Positions 6,634 through 15,640 of a DNA stretch of 64,000 nt are shown piece by piece. Both the position numbers and the translations under genes were made by a program. The notes under the pieces are model-generated. The model was not told the DNA's origin. It ran no database searches and saw only the letters and a list, made by a program, of their open reading frames with translations. The DNA is taken from positions 28,545 through 92,544 of the forward strand of contig JAFVRC010000015.1 of the NCBI GenBank assembly GCA_017504485.1. Reading direction: 5' to 3'. The DNA is from Alistipes sp. GTDB taxonomy: Bacteria; Bacteroidota; Bacteroidia; Bacteroidales; Rikenellaceae. The first letter of the stretch is position 1. Each line of letters begins with the position of its first letter.

Positions 6634-9357
6634 GTGCGAAAAACTGCCCTCTCCATAACGGTCTGGTTGTCGGCTCTGGCGAGCATTGTCTTTGCCGGTA
6701 CGGCCGACTTGTCGGTGCCCCTCTTCTCGGAGCAGAGCCGCGAGCAGCAGTCGCTCTCGTCGGGCGGTTCGGGCAAGAGTGAGGACTACGTCGATATGAA
6801 ATCCGACGAGGGTTGGCAGATGGAGCACGGGGGCACGAAGATATTTGTCGTGCGTGGTAACTTTGCGGCCCACCATAATGGTGCGGTCATCACGGCCGAT
6901 AGCGCGGTGCGCTACTCGGAGAAGCGACTCGAGTGTTTCGGCAACGTCTTGATAAACAAGGGTACAACCTACATATACGGCGATCGTGCGGAGTACGATG
7001 GTGAGACCAATATTGCCCGCGTCTATGCCAATATCGTCAAGGTGCTGGATGGCGATGCGGTGCTCTATACCTACAACTTCCGCTTCAACACCAAGAGCAA
7101 TGTGGGGCGTTTCTCGGGAGGCGGTGTGGCCATCAGCGGTACGAATATGCTCGAATCGGAGCGCGGATACTACTATGGCGACCGCAAGCAACTGATAGGT
7201 GTCGAGCACGTGCAGATGCGCAATGACTCCTACGAGATGAAGGCCGACTCGGTGGTCTATGATACGGAGAGCGACTTTGCGCAGTTCTTCACCAATACGA
7301 ACATCTGGAATACGGGGCAGAACGAGTATCTATCGACCGACCGAGGTTCGTTTGACAAGCGACTCCAACTCTATACGCTCACGCGCAATGGCTACATCCT
7401 CACCGAGAAGCAGGAACTCTTCTGCGATACGCTCGACTATTACCGAGACAGAGGATATGTGCGTCTGAAGAATAATGTGCAGATTGACGACCGCGAGCAG
7501 AAGGTGCTTGCCTTTGGCGATTGGGCGGAGTATTGGAAGGAGCCGGGCAATGCGCTCCTTGCACGCCGCCCGTCGATTATCTCATACGATACATCGCAGG
7601 GTGACTCGCTCTTTATGCGTGCCGACTCGATGTTCCTCTACACGCACGATCCGGTCAAGGAGCGTATCGAGCAGGCGCGGAAAGATTCGTTGCAGAGGGT
7701 GGCGGATGCCGCGCGTGCCGACTCTCTCGCCAAGGCAACGGCCAAGGGTGATGCTGCGGCCGCTTCGAAGAGTGTGGCTGCCGAGAGTGCGTCCGACAAG
7801 GATGGCGGTGCGCAGCCGCGCGGCAAGATGAAGCCTAACAAGCGCGACAAGGGCCGTCGTGGCGATGTGCGCGGTGAGCGAGATGAGCGTAGCGAGGCTC
7901 TGCGCCGCCAGGCCGAGAGGGCTAATAGCGCGGTTAAGGGTGCGATAGCTTCGCAGGGCGAGTCTCCTATGGCCGTCAAGGGTGATATTAAGGCGCGTGG
8001 GCCTGTCGGAGATGCGCCAGCGGCGACACCACAAGGGGCTCCGATAGCCGCTCCGCAGCACGATACGGCGGCGGTGGCTGCTACGAAGGCAGATTCACTG
8101 AAGCGTGACTCGTTGATGCGTGATTCGTTGAAGCGTGACTCGTTGCAGCGAATGCTTGACACGATGACCAAGAAGGAGCTACGCGACTACCACCGTGCGG
8201 CAAAGAGGCGCGTGAGCGACTCGCTGAAGCAGATTAAGAAGGGTATTAGTGACTCGATAAAGGCTGTTAAGGCCGAGGCTCTGCGCATCAAGCTCGACTC
8301 GATAGGCGAGCTGCGACAGGCCAAGCGCACGGCTATCTATCGCAAGATGGAGATTGCCGACTCGATACGTCTGGCCAAGGAGCAGGAGCGTGCCGATGCC
8401 GCTCTGCGCCGTAAGTTGGCGCGTATGGAGAAGCGAGGTATATATATCGAGCCGGTAGGTGCTGTGGTGTGGCAGTCGGTGGATTCGTTGCTGATGGTCG
8501 AGAATCGTGGCGACTCGCTCTTTGAGCGACGACTCGACTCGTTGATTCTCATCTATTTCCCTCGCTTGGCCGAGGATAGTGTTGCGGCCGATACGACCAA
8601 GTCGGAGGCGATATACCGCATAGTGCGTGCATACCGTAACGTCAAGATATTCCGCAGCGACTTCCAAACGGTGTGCGACTCGCTGACGACCGACAGCCGC
8701 GACTCGATAATCAATATGTACATTAATCCGGTGATGTGGAACGGCGCGAGTCAGATATTCTCCGACGTGATGCACATATACACGCGCGATCGCGCTCTCG
8801 ATCGCGCTCTCTTCGAGGGAAAGCCCATGACCATCTCGCAACTCGATACGGCGCACTATAACCAAATCGCCGGCAAGGAGATGATATCGTTCTTCCGCAA
8901 CAACGAGATCTACCGCAACGATGTGAACGGCAACGTGCAGACCATATACTATATGCAGGAGGATAACTCGCCAGATATAACCCTTATGGCCTATATCGAG
9001 GCTGCCGATATGACCTCCTACATCAATGGGCAGCAGGTTGAGGGTATCACCTATCGTGGCAACCCGACATATACGTTCTATCCGATAGACAAGATTCCGG
9101 AGACGCAGCCTGTGCGCCTCGACGGATTCCGCTGGGAGGCCTCGCGCCGTCCGGCTCGTGATACGATATTTACCCGCACGATACGGCCATCGTTGCGCAC
9201 GGTCAAGGAGTCGCTGCGCCGCCCGGACTTCCCGATAAATCGCACGATGGAGCAGCGCAAGGCACGCCTTTTGAGACTTCACGCTTGGAGCGACCGCACG
9301 GATACGCTCTCGGCCGAGACACACGAGTGGCTCGAATCGCTCGCTACGCCATTCTAA
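6634..9357 (+). CDS. LptA/OstA-like LPS transport protein with large charged insert
   Basis: Starts with GTG and has a signal peptide ending near residue 22. Residues ~55-330 contain repeated beta strands of the OstA/LptA jelly-roll type (DSAVRYSEKRLECFGNVLINKGTTYIYGD is characteristic). Family members carry LPS across the periplasm. Residues ~345-600 are a low-complexity, highly charged segment rich in DSLKR repeats and probably coiled coil; residues ~600-907 return to ordered sequence. At 907 aa it is larger than the OstA-like proteins I know in this phylum, and the insert is the likely reason. It sits between a SurA-like gene and lpxD, consistent with LPS assembly. The role is inferred from the fold and neighbours. 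Confidence 0.8.
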   Translation: MRKTALSITVWLSALASIVFAGTADLSVPLFSEQSREQQSLSSGGSGKSEDYVDMKSDEGWQMEHGGTKIFVVRGNFAAHHNGAVITADSAVRYSEKRLECFGNVLINKGTTYIYGDRAEYDGETNIARVYANIVKVLDGDAVLYTYNFRFNTKSNVGRFSGGGVAISGTNMLESERGYYYGDRKQLIGVEHVQMRNDSYEMKADSVVYDTESDFAQFFTNTNIWNTGQNEYLSTDRGSFDKRLQLYTLTRNGYILTEKQELFCDTLDYYRDRGYVRLKNNVQIDDREQKVLAFGDWAEYWKEPGNALLARRPSIISYDTSQGDSLFMRADSMFLYTHDPVKERIEQARKDSLQRVADAARADSLAKATAKGDAAAASKSVAAESASDKDGGAQPRGKMKPNKRDKGRRGDVRGERDERSEALRRQAERANSAVKGAIASQGESPMAVKGDIKARGPVGDAPAATPQGAPIAAPQHDTAAVAATKADSLKRDSLMRDSLKRDSLQRMLDTMTKKELRDYHRAAKRRVSDSLKQIKKGISDSIKAVKAEALRIKLDSIGELRQAKRTAIYRKMEIADSIRLAKEQERADAALRRKLARMEKRGIYIEPVGAVVWQSVDSLLMVENRGDSLFERRLDSLILIYFPRLAEDSVAADTTKSEAIYRIVRAYRNVKIFRSDFQTVCDSLTTDSRDSIINMYINPVMWNGASQIFSDVMHIYTRDRALDRALFEGKPMTISQLDTAHYNQIAGKEMISFFRNNEIYRNDVNGNVQTIYYMQEDNSPDITLMAYIEAADMTSYINGQQVEGITYRGNPTYTFYPIDKIPETQPVRLDGFRWEASRRPARDTIFTRTIRPSLRTVKESLRRPDFPINRTMEQRKARLLRLHAWSDRTDTLSAETHEWLESLATPF
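8092..8151 (+). repeat. Four 15-bp tandem repeats inside the LptA-like gene
   Basis: Four units of the form GAYTCGTTGAAGCGT start at 8092, 8107, 8122 and 8137 and encode D-S-L-K/M/Q-R. They lie in the charged insert and are likely to vary in copy number. Confidence 0.85.
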
Positions 9358-9410
9358 ATGTCGCGACTATACTACAAGACAACCCAAACAATAATTAACC
9401 AATTGAAGAT

Positions 9411-10454
9411 ATGAAATTCACGGCAGAAATGATAGCAGCTCTCCTCGGTGGAGAGGTTGTTGGCAATAAGGAGGCGGCCGTACATACCGTCTCGTCGATT
9501 GAGGATGGCAAGGAGGGTTCACTCTCCTACCTCACGAATCCGAAGTATGAGCAGTTCGTATATACGACAGGCTGCTCGATAGTGCTTGTCAGCCGCGAGT
9601 TCGAGCCGAAGCAGGAGGTGGCCGCAACGCTTATCCGCGTGGAGAATGTAGGCGCATCGGTGTTGCAACTCTTGGAGATGTACAACGCCATGAAGCCGCA
9701 GAAGAGCGGCATCAGTCCCAAAGCCTCGATTTCGGAGAAGGCCACGGTGGGTGAGAAGTGCTATATCGGCGATTTCGCGGTAATCGAGGATGGTGCGGTA
9801 ATCGGCGATGGCGCGAAGATATATCCGCAGTGCTACGTCGGCGACGGTGTGAAGATTGGTGCGCAGACGAAGCTCTATGCCGGAGTGAAGATATATGAGG
9901 GGTGCGTCGTGGGCGAGCGTTGTATTATCCATGCCGGGGCGGTAATCGGAGCCGACGGCTTCGGTTTTGCACCTAACGCCTCGGGGGGCTTCGACAAGAT
10001 TCCGCAGCTCGGCAATGTGATTATCGAGGACGATGTGGAGATAGGTGCCAACACCTGCATCGACCGCGCAAAGACCGACTCGACAATCATTCGCCACGGA
10101 GTGAAGCTCGACAACCTTGTGCAGGTGGGCCACAATGTGCAGATTGGTGCCAATACCGTATCGTCGGCACAGATGGGTATTGCCGGCACGTCGAAGGTGG
10201 GCGAAAACTGCTTCCTGGCCGGTCAGGTGGGTATTGCCGACCACATAACGATTGGCGACCGCGTGAAGATTGGTGCGCAGTCGGGTATCGACCGCGATGT
10301 GCCAAACGACGAGGTGCGTATGGGTTCGCCGGCGCAGTCGGGCAAGGGTTTCTATCGCTCGTTTGCCGTCATCAAGAGTCTGCCGGAGCTGAATCGCAGG
10401 GTGGCGGCCTTGGAGCGTGTCGTAGAGAGTTTGAAGAGTAACGAAAACGAATAA
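9411..10454 (+). CDS. lpxD: UDP-3-O-(3-hydroxyacyl)glucosamine N-acyltransferase LpxD
   Basis: 347 aa, the usual LpxD length. An N-terminal uridine-binding domain (residues 1-100, ending VLQLLEMYN) is followed by long hexapeptide repeats ([20 protein letters not shown] onward, ~105-300) forming the left-handed beta-helix, with the catalytic-region motif [18 protein letters not shown] at ~168-185 and a C-terminal helical extension. LpxD adds the N-linked 3-hydroxyacyl chain in lipid A synthesis in the cytoplasm, with acyl-ACP as donor. It is 53 bases after the LptA-like gene and 9 before the next gene, in line with an envelope operon. No lpxC or lpxA is seen beside it. Confidence 0.96.
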   Translation: MKFTAEMIAALLGGEVVGNKEAAVHTVSSIEDGKEGSLSYLTNPKYEQFVYTTGCSIVLVSREFEPKQEVAATLIRVENVGASVLQLLEMYNAMKPQKSGISPKASISEKATVGEKCYIGDFAVIEDGAVIGDGAKIYPQCYVGDGVKIGAQTKLYAGVKIYEGCVVGERCIIHAGAVIGADGFGFAPNASGGFDKIPQLGNVIIEDDVEIGANTCIDRAKTDSTIIRHGVKLDNLVQVGHNVQIGANTVSSAQMGIAGTSKVGENCFLAGQVGIADHITIGDRVKIGAQSGIDRDVPNDEVRMGSPAQSGKGFYRSFAVIKSLPELNRRVAALERVVESLKSNENE

Positions 10455-10463
10455 AAAAGAGCT

Positions 10464-11531
10464 ATGAAAAAGATTTTCTTCGCAGCCGTGGCCCTCGTTG
10501 TGGCGGTCGGCTGCTCGTCGAACAAGAGTGTTGTGACGGCCGAGTTGCAGAATCTCGGCGATGCAAAGATGGTCTATCTCGCCGATATGTGGAATGGTCG
10601 CGAGATAATTGACTCGACGAAGGTCGAGAATGGCTGCTTCAGGTTTGAGCGCAAGGGTGAGCCTACCTTTGCTGCGGTAGTGGCCGATGGTCGTCCTGTA
10701 GCCTTCTTCTTTACGGAGGTAGGCGAGGTGCGTCTGTCGGGTGATTTGCTGCACAATCCGGCAATAGTGTCGGGTACGCCGGCAAATGAGGCTCTGGCTG
10801 CCTTTGCCGAGGAGTCGGGTCAGCTGCGCGAGAATTATAGTAACGCCGAGCTGGAGGAGGATATGATAGCCATCGAGAAGAGCTACAACCGCCTGATTGA
10901 CCAGACGACGGAGGCGAATGTCAATAATCTGCTGGGTGTCTATATGCTGCACCAGCGTTCCTATGAGTTGCCATCCTACGAGATGCTTGCCAAGATTGAG
11001 GCTCTGTCCGACGAGATGAAGGCACACAGCGTCGTTGTCAAGCTCAAGGAGTCGGCCGAGCGTAAGCGTAAGACCGAGCCGCAGGCCGAGGGTAGCGATT
11101 ATGTGCCTCACTATATCAACGTGGTACAGGCTGACACCTCGGGTGCCGAGGTGTCGCTCAGCTCGGTGGTCGATAATAAGAGCAACCGCTATGTGCTGCT
11201 CGACTTCTGGGCCTCGTGGTGTGGCCCTTGTATGCACGAGGTGCCGGTGCTGATTGAGGCTTACAACAACTACCACAAGCGAGGTTTCGAGATTTATGGT
11301 GTGTCGCTCGACACGAAGAAGGAGTCGTGGCTCACGACCGTCGAGCGTGCCAAGATGAAGTGGGTGAACGTATGCTCGTTGGAGGGCTTCGAGTGCAAGG
11401 CGGTCGAGGAGTATGCCGTTGAGGCTATCCCTACGAACTACCTTATCGACTGCGCTACGGGCGTTATTGTGGCCAAGAATCTGCGTGGTGAGCAGGTGGC
11501 CGAGAAGTTGCAGGAGTTGCTCGGCAAGTAG
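10464..11531 (+). CDS. Thioredoxin-fold lipoprotein (DUF4369 plus TlpA/AhpC-TSA domain)
   Basis: The lipoprotein signal ends at GCSSN (Cys17). Residues ~20-130 match the DUF4369-type N-terminal domain common in Bacteroidetes (AELQNLGDAKMVYLADMWNGREIIDSTKVENG). Residues ~225-355 form a TlpA-like thioredoxin domain with active site WCGPC at 252-256. Such proteins face the periplasm and reduce or rearrange disulfides. It lies 9 bases after lpxD and 6 before ruvC. The exact substrate is unknown; cytochrome maturation is less likely because no c-type cytochrome genes are visible here. Confidence 0.9.
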   Translation: MKKIFFAAVALVVAVGCSSNKSVVTAELQNLGDAKMVYLADMWNGREIIDSTKVENGCFRFERKGEPTFAAVVADGRPVAFFFTEVGEVRLSGDLLHNPAIVSGTPANEALAAFAEESGQLRENYSNAELEEDMIAIEKSYNRLIDQTTEANVNNLLGVYMLHQRSYELPSYEMLAKIEALSDEMKAHSVVVKLKESAERKRKTEPQAEGSDYVPHYINVVQADTSGAEVSLSSVVDNKSNRYVLLDFWASWCGPCMHEVPVLIEAYNNYHKRGFEIYGVSLDTKKESWLTTVERAKMKWVNVCSLEGFECKAVEEYAVEAIPTNYLIDCATGVIVAKNLRGEQVAEKLQELLGK

Positions 11532-11537
11532 CAGTAG

Positions 11538-12158
11538 ATGAACGCGAAGCACGACCAGATATACCGCATACTCGGCATCGACCCCGGCACCAACTATATG
11601 GGTTATGGTGTTTTGGAGGTCGAGGGGCGCACGTTGCGCTCGGTGGTGCTCGGCGAGATAGACCTGCATAAGATTGACAACCCCTACTCGAAGCTGCGCT
11701 ACATCTTCGACCGCGTGTGTATGCTTATCGAGGAGTTCGAGCCGCGTGAGGTGGCCCTCGAGTCGCCATTCTTCGGGCGCAATGTGCAGAGTATGTTGAA
11801 GCTCGGCCGTGCGCAGGGGGTAGCCATGGCTGCGGCATTGAGTCGCAACCGAGAGGTGTTCGAGTATGCCCCGTCGCGTATCAAGCAGTCGATTGCCGGC
11901 ATAGGCTCGGCCTCGAAAGAGCAGGTAGCGGGGGTGGTTATGCGTACCCTCAAAATCGAGGATAAACCCCGCAAGCTCGATGCTACGGATGGTATGGCTG
12001 TCGCGCTATGTCACTACTTTGCCTCCTCGTCGCCTATCAACGCTGCTCTCGGCACGGCTATGGTTAAGGGTCTTGGTGGCGACAAGCGTGCCAAGCGGTG
12101 CGGCACTACGTCGTGGGAGAGTTTCGTGCGAGAGAATGCCGATAGGGTAAAGGGTTAG
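11538..12158 (+). CDS. ruvC: Crossover junction endodeoxyribonuclease RuvC
   Basis: 206 aa. Begins its fold with ILGIDPGTNYMGYGVL containing the first catalytic Asp, has VALESPFF with the catalytic Glu, and a C-terminal KLDATDGMAVALCHY that supplies the last acidic residues. RuvC resolves Holliday junctions with RuvAB in the cytoplasm. A C-terminal tail of ~25 residues beyond the core is basic. It closes the rightward operon and is followed by a terminator shared with the converging rubrerythrin gene. No ruvA or ruvB lies nearby. Confidence 0.96.
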   Translation: MNAKHDQIYRILGIDPGTNYMGYGVLEVEGRTLRSVVLGEIDLHKIDNPYSKLRYIFDRVCMLIEEFEPREVALESPFFGRNVQSMLKLGRAQGVAMAAALSRNREVFEYAPSRIKQSIAGIGSASKEQVAGVVMRTLKIEDKPRKLDATDGMAVALCHYFASSSPINAALGTAMVKGLGGDKRAKRCGTTSWESFVRENADRVKG

Positions 12159-12183
12159 AGCCGTAGTGGAATTCCTAATAAGA

Positions 12184-12217
12184 AGGGCGTGTTCGGAGAT
12201 GAAGCCGAATACGCCCT
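12184..12217. terminator. Bidirectional terminator between ruvC and rubrerythrin
   Basis: A 13-base stem AGGGCGTGTTCGG/CCGAATACGCCCT with one G-U pair and an 8-base loop, between the two convergent stop codons. The T-tracts on both sides are short. Confidence 0.8.
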
Positions 12218-12226
12218 TTCGTGTCG

Positions 12227-12805
12227 TTAATAGTTCTCGCGTTTTGGCTCGAAGTAGGCCTGCGGATGCGAGCAGGTGGGGCAGATGCGCGGAGCCTCCT
12301 TCGCCTTGCAGACAAAGCCGCAGTTGCGACACTGCCACCACGTCTCCCCTTCGCGGCGGAAAAAGTTGCCGTCGGTGATGCGCGACAGCAGTTTAAGGTA
12401 ACGGTTTTCGTGCTCTACCTCGACGGTCGAGACCATACGGAAGGCGTTGGCCACCTCGGCAAACCCCTCCTCCTCGGCAATGGTGGCGAAGGTGGGGTAG
12501 AGGATATCCCACTCTTCGCGCTCGCCCTCGGCTGCCGCAAGCAGATTCTCCTCGGTAGTGCCTATGCGGCCGGCGGGGTATGTAGCCTCGCTAATCTCGG
12601 CCTTGCCACCCTCGAGGAGCTTGAAGAATACCTCGGCGTGCTCCTGCTCTTGTCCCGCCGTCTCGTCGAAGATGGCGGCAATCTGTTCGTAACCCTCCTT
12701 GCGTGCGCGTTTGGCAAAGAATGTGTAGCGGTTACGCGCCTGCGATTCGCCGGCAAAAGCCTTCAAGAGGTTTTGCTCGGTGCGTGTTCCTTTGATACTT
12801 TTCAT
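12227..12805 (-). CDS. rbr: Rubrerythrin
   Basis: 192 aa. The N-terminal ferritin-like di-iron domain (KSIKGTRTEQNLLKAFAGES, with two E...E/ExxH-type helices such as DETAGQEQEHAEVF) is followed by a C-terminal rubredoxin domain with CRNCG and CPTC at ~158-180. Rubrerythrin reduces hydrogen peroxide in anaerobes using electrons from rubredoxin or NAD(P)H oxidoreductases. It is alone on its strand, converging on ruvC and divergent from the YqaA-like gene. I see no clear TAnnTTTG box on its strand in the 115-bp spacer. Confidence 0.97.
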   Translation of the reverse strand: MKSIKGTRTEQNLLKAFAGESQARNRYTFFAKRARKEGYEQIAAIFDETAGQEQEHAEVFFKLLEGGKAEISEATYPAGRIGTTEENLLAAAEGEREEWDILYPTFATIAEEEGFAEVANAFRMVSTVEVEHENRYLKLLSRITDGNFFRREGETWWQCRNCGFVCKAKEAPRICPTCSHPQAYFEPKRENY

Positions 12806-12903
12806 TTTCGGAATTTTAGTAAACAGCAGTATCGTGCGGCAATATTTGTGCCATGCGAGGTGCTAAAAGCCGCGAGCGATGGGGCAAAATTGTAAAATTT
12901 GTA

Positions 12904-12911
12904 TATCTTTG
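12904..12911 (+). promoter_or_regulatory. Predicted -7 box for the YqaA-like/PNGase pair
   Basis: TATCTTTG ends nine bases before the ATG at 12921, implying an essentially leaderless transcript. The nearest upstream TTG is too close to serve as -33. Confidence 0.5.
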
Positions 12912-12920
12912 TGGTCGGAT

Positions 12921-13358
12921 ATGGATTGGTTGATGGAGCTCGGCTATTGGGGCCTCTTCGTAGGCTCGTTTCTGGCGGCGACGGTGGTGCCATTCAGTGC
13001 AGATGTGCTGATGGTCGGGATGTTGGTTGCCGGTGGCGAGATGTGGGTCGTCGTCGCTGTAGCCACGCTCGGCAACTTTATTGGAGGCCTGACCTCCTAT
13101 GCCATAGGCCGTGCAGGCCGTTGGGAGTGGATTGAGCGGCTTGGCGTGTCGCGTGAGCGGCTCGAGCGGCAGCAGGCAAATATACGCCGTTTTGGTGCCC
13201 CTATTGCTCTGCTCTCGTGGGTGCCGTTTGTTGGAGATGTCTTCGCCGTGGCTTTGGGCTTCTACCGTGTGCGCTTTGTGCCAATGGCCGTATATATGTT
13301 TATCGGCAAGTGTGCCCGCTTTGTGATGTGGGCCTTTATATATTACTACGTCAAATAG
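12921..13358 (+). CDS. YqaA-like VTT-domain (DedA-related) membrane protein
   Basis: 145 aa with hydrophobic segments at ~10-30, 40-65, 95-115 and 120-143. The middle contains GNFIGGLTSYAIGRAGRW and the later re-entrant-type RRFGAPIALLSWVPFVGDVF, the two glycine/proline-rich motifs of the VTT/SNARE-associated family of small YqaA-type proteins. DedA relatives act in lipid scrambling and envelope homeostasis, but the YqaA group is functionally unassigned. An in-frame start at 12879 is upstream of the promoter box and is rejected. The PNGase-like gene starts 8 bases after the stop, so the two share an mRNA. Confidence 0.82.
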   Translation: MDWLMELGYWGLFVGSFLAATVVPFSADVLMVGMLVAGGEMWVVVAVATLGNFIGGLTSYAIGRAGRWEWIERLGVSRERLERQQANIRRFGAPIALLSWVPFVGDVFAVALGFYRVRFVPMAVYMFIGKCARFVMWAFIYYYVK

Positions 13359-13366
13359 ATACGATT

Positions 13367-14479
13367 ATGAAGAGAACTACGATTTTGGCCCTTGTGGCTG
13401 TTTTGTCCTTTGCGGCCTGCACCACAAATCAGGGTGGAGCAGAGGCCGGAGCAACAGATGTTGTGGCGCAGATAACGCGTGAACCATTCTATACGGAGAA
13501 CCCCGAGAGCCGCACGCCGGCCGTTGCGGTGGCCTCCGAGGCACATCGACTCAGCTTCTTCGGCTGGGGCGAGCAGAACGACAAGCAGTTTGCAATGGAG
13601 CTGCCGAGCGACGTGTCGGGTATCGACCGCGTGCTGCTCGAGTACCGTATGGGTGCGTGGGGTGAGCGCCCGGGCGAGTGGGACAATACGACGATGCTCT
13701 TTGTCGAGGATAAGCTGACGGGCGAGCGATATGAGATTGCACGAGCCATATCTCCCTATGGCAATAGTTTTAGTAGCACATGGAGCAAGACCTTCTGGCT
13801 CGATGTGACGGAGTATCTGCCTATGCTCTCGGGAACAACGACCTTCTACCTCTACTATGGCGGTTGGGATGCTACCGATACGCGTGCGCATACGGCTACA
13901 TTTACATTCAACTACTACAAGGGCGAGCCACAGCGCAACGTCGTATTCACACACGAACTATACGACTCGAGCCGCGACGGTAACTCCGGCTATCGCGCGT
14001 GGGCATACGGCGTGAAGGGGCACGATATAGAGGATGTGTCGCGCCTCGGTGAGCGCACGGTGGAGGTGCCACAGACGGTGCAGTCGCTCGAGATGCGTGT
14101 TGCCATTACGGGTCACGGCCACGACCGAGGTAAGTTTGTCGAGCGCGGCAACTACTACACACGCAACGCGGCGGAGTTCGACGAGAATTTCTATGAGTTT
14201 GTGGTCAATGGCTCGCGCCAGAGCATCAAGGGCCATATCTTCTACGACAACTTTACTACCTACTATCAGTCGGGTACTTACATCTCTGACCGCGCGAATT
14301 GGGGCCCGGGCCTGCCGATAAATGTGCAGTATTGGAGCATCGCTCGTCCGGCAAATGGCTACGGCAAACTCACTCTCGACCTCGACCTCGAGGAGTTTAT
14401 CTCGACAATGTCGGAGCCTAATGCAGAGGGTGTGGCGCAGTATATCGTTCAGGTGAACCTCTTCGGATACGATAGGTAG
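13367..14479 (+). CDS. PNGase F-like peptide N-glycosidase lipoprotein
   Basis: 370 aa, lipoprotein signal ending SFAAC (Cys18). Residues ~45-195 resemble the N-terminal PNGase F domain, with GEWDN (Asp106 in the place of the catalytic Asp of PNGase F), YEIARAISPYG and a W...LDVTEYLPMLSGT segment. Residues ~200-370 resemble the C-terminal domain, with AITGHGHDRG and DRANWGPGLP. The family releases N-glycans from glycoproteins. Unlike Elizabethkingia PNGase F, the domains here lack the cysteines of the corresponding loops (GPG replaces CPG). The start is chosen at the signal peptide; upstream in-frame codons overlap the YqaA-like gene. Assignment rests on recalled motif similarity, not on an alignment. 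Confidence 0.7.
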   Translation: MKRTTILALVAVLSFAACTTNQGGAEAGATDVVAQITREPFYTENPESRTPAVAVASEAHRLSFFGWGEQNDKQFAMELPSDVSGIDRVLLEYRMGAWGERPGEWDNTTMLFVEDKLTGERYEIARAISPYGNSFSSTWSKTFWLDVTEYLPMLSGTTTFYLYYGGWDATDTRAHTATFTFNYYKGEPQRNVVFTHELYDSSRDGNSGYRAWAYGVKGHDIEDVSRLGERTVEVPQTVQSLEMRVAITGHGHDRGKFVERGNYYTRNAAEFDENFYEFVVNGSRQSIKGHIFYDNFTTYYQSGTYISDRANWGPGLPINVQYWSIARPANGYGKLTLDLDLEEFISTMSEPNAEGVAQYIVQVNLFGYDR

Positions 14480-14532
14480 GCAAAAAGAGGCCGTCTGACC
14501 AACCGGGGTATCTACGTTAATTTCTCTTGTTA

Positions 14533-14581
14533 TACAACTTCTAATAAAATGAGTGTGTCTAAAAACTTGTTAGACACACTC
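14533..14581 (+). terminator. Hairpin with conserved upstream tag after the PNGase-like gene
   Basis: Perfect 12-base stem GAGTGTGTCTAA/TTAGACACACTC (14551-14562 with 14570-14581), loop AAACTTG, preceded by TACAACTTCTAATAAA. The same tag and a closely related hairpin recur after the sialate O-acetylesterase gene at 50373-50420. The T-tract on this strand is weak. Confidence 0.65.
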
Positions 14582-14795
14582 CTCTCATTGTATGCTCGTC
14601 CTCCTCTATGAAGGTAAGTGTGAAGTTGTCTTCGTCAAGCACTCGGTTGCCTTCGTTATTATAGCGGGTGTAATGGTCTTTCAAATAGTTATAAATGTCA
14701 GTTGAAGCATTCAAGCACACCCTTAACTTATCAATGCTTACTGTGTAGTTATTCTTCTTCAAAGCTATGTCTTTTCTTGTAAATATAAGGTACAC
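14559..14795 (-). pseudogene. AT-rich gene remnant, 78 codons, family not certain
   Basis: A GTG-started reading frame of 78 codons whose last residues run into the hairpin at 14551-14581, so it appears cut off. The product (NNYTVSIDKLRVCLNAS, then NRVLDEDNFTLTFIEEDEH) looks like real protein sequence. It vaguely recalls the N-terminus of replication-initiator proteins of small Bacteroidetes plasmids and phages, but I would not name it. Base composition is much more AT-rich than the flanking genes, which suggests acquired DNA. It could also be an intact small protein. Confidence 0.4.
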
Positions 14796-14851
14796 CGCTA
14801 AAAAGTCAAGGGTATCAAGAGAAAAAGTGTTATCAAAGAACGGGTGTGGTC

Positions 14852-14888
14852 AAAAAATAACGGCGACCATCGAAAATGACCGCTGTTA
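14852..14888 (-). terminator. Terminator of the leftward barrel gene
   Basis: On the reverse strand TAACAGCGG...CGCCGTTA forms a stem with one mismatch and then TTTTTT. Confidence 0.7.
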
Positions 14889-14914
14889 CTGTTACCATAC
14901 AACTCAAAGGGTTA

Positions 14915-15586
14915 TTAGAATGAGTATCCAAGTTTGAGATTGAATACAAATCCATCATACTTTTTGTAGTGGGGATTTCCTTCTTCCGAAAGCATATGAG
15001 TTCCCTCTGCTGACTCCCAACTGCCCATACCCAAACCAAGGCTTACATTTACACATTGGTCTTTAACAGTGTGAATATCCAAACCGACACCGAAAAGTGC
15101 TATTGCAGCTGTCGAATGCGAGAACTCGGCACCAAGGTTTGTGTATACATACGAACTAACTCGGTTTGTGTTCATGTAGCATCTAACATCAGCCATAACA
15201 GGAACATATACCTTATCCTTGCGGTTGATTGAGTAGTTGTACATATCTTCAAGATAGCCACTTCGTGTGATAGTAAATGGAGTGGTAATATCAAGACCTA
15301 CAATACCACCCACATACCAACATTTTGTAAATCTGTAACCTGCAAGGTAGTGGAATCCGTGTTTTTGAGCCTTCATAATACCAACGGTAGAGAATGTGCG
15401 GAGGGAGTATTCTGCTCCTTGACGGAAACCGTGCATTGCATCTCGGAGCTCAGCCTTATAGAGTTCCTTTTGCTGTTTCTTATCGAGAATCGCTTGTGCA
15501 CGCTCCTCCTTTGTAGTTTGGCCATACACTGTTGACATAGTGCAAGACAAAAGCAATACTGCTAAAAATAAAGTAATCTTCTTCAT
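14915..15586 (-). CDS. Exported outer-membrane barrel-type protein, atypical composition
   Basis: 223 aa. The signal peptide ends near VYGQ (residue 23); a charged helical stretch (EERAQAILDKKQQKELYKAE) precedes ~170 residues of alternating strands rich in Gly, Tyr and Val, ending in FNLKLGYSF, the terminal aromatic pattern of barrels. Size fits an eight-strand barrel. Codon use is AT-rich compared with the other barrel gene at 2998, hinting at recent acquisition. No promoter box is evident directly upstream, so it may be transcribed by read-through from the palindromic RNA locus at 15641-15885. Function unknown. Confidence 0.7.
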   Translation of the reverse strand: MKKITLFLAVLLLSCTMSTVYGQTTKEERAQAILDKKQQKELYKAELRDAMHGFRQGAEYSLRTFSTVGIMKAQKHGFHYLAGYRFTKCWYVGGIVGLDITTPFTITRSGYLEDMYNYSINRKDKVYVPVMADVRCYMNTNRVSSYVYTNLGAEFSHSTAAIALFGVGLDIHTVKDQCVNVSLGLGMGSWESAEGTHMLSEEGNPHYKKYDGFVFNLKLGYSF

Positions 15587-15640
15587 ATTAAATCTAATTA
15601 GTGAATTGTAGATTAAGTGATGTAGTCCAATCCCAAATTG

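Noticed and set aside
14559-14795. Naming the 78-codon remnant as a phage or plasmid replication protein
   Set aside because: Only a vague recollection of IDKLRVCL-like starts supports it; without a search it stays an unnamed remnant.
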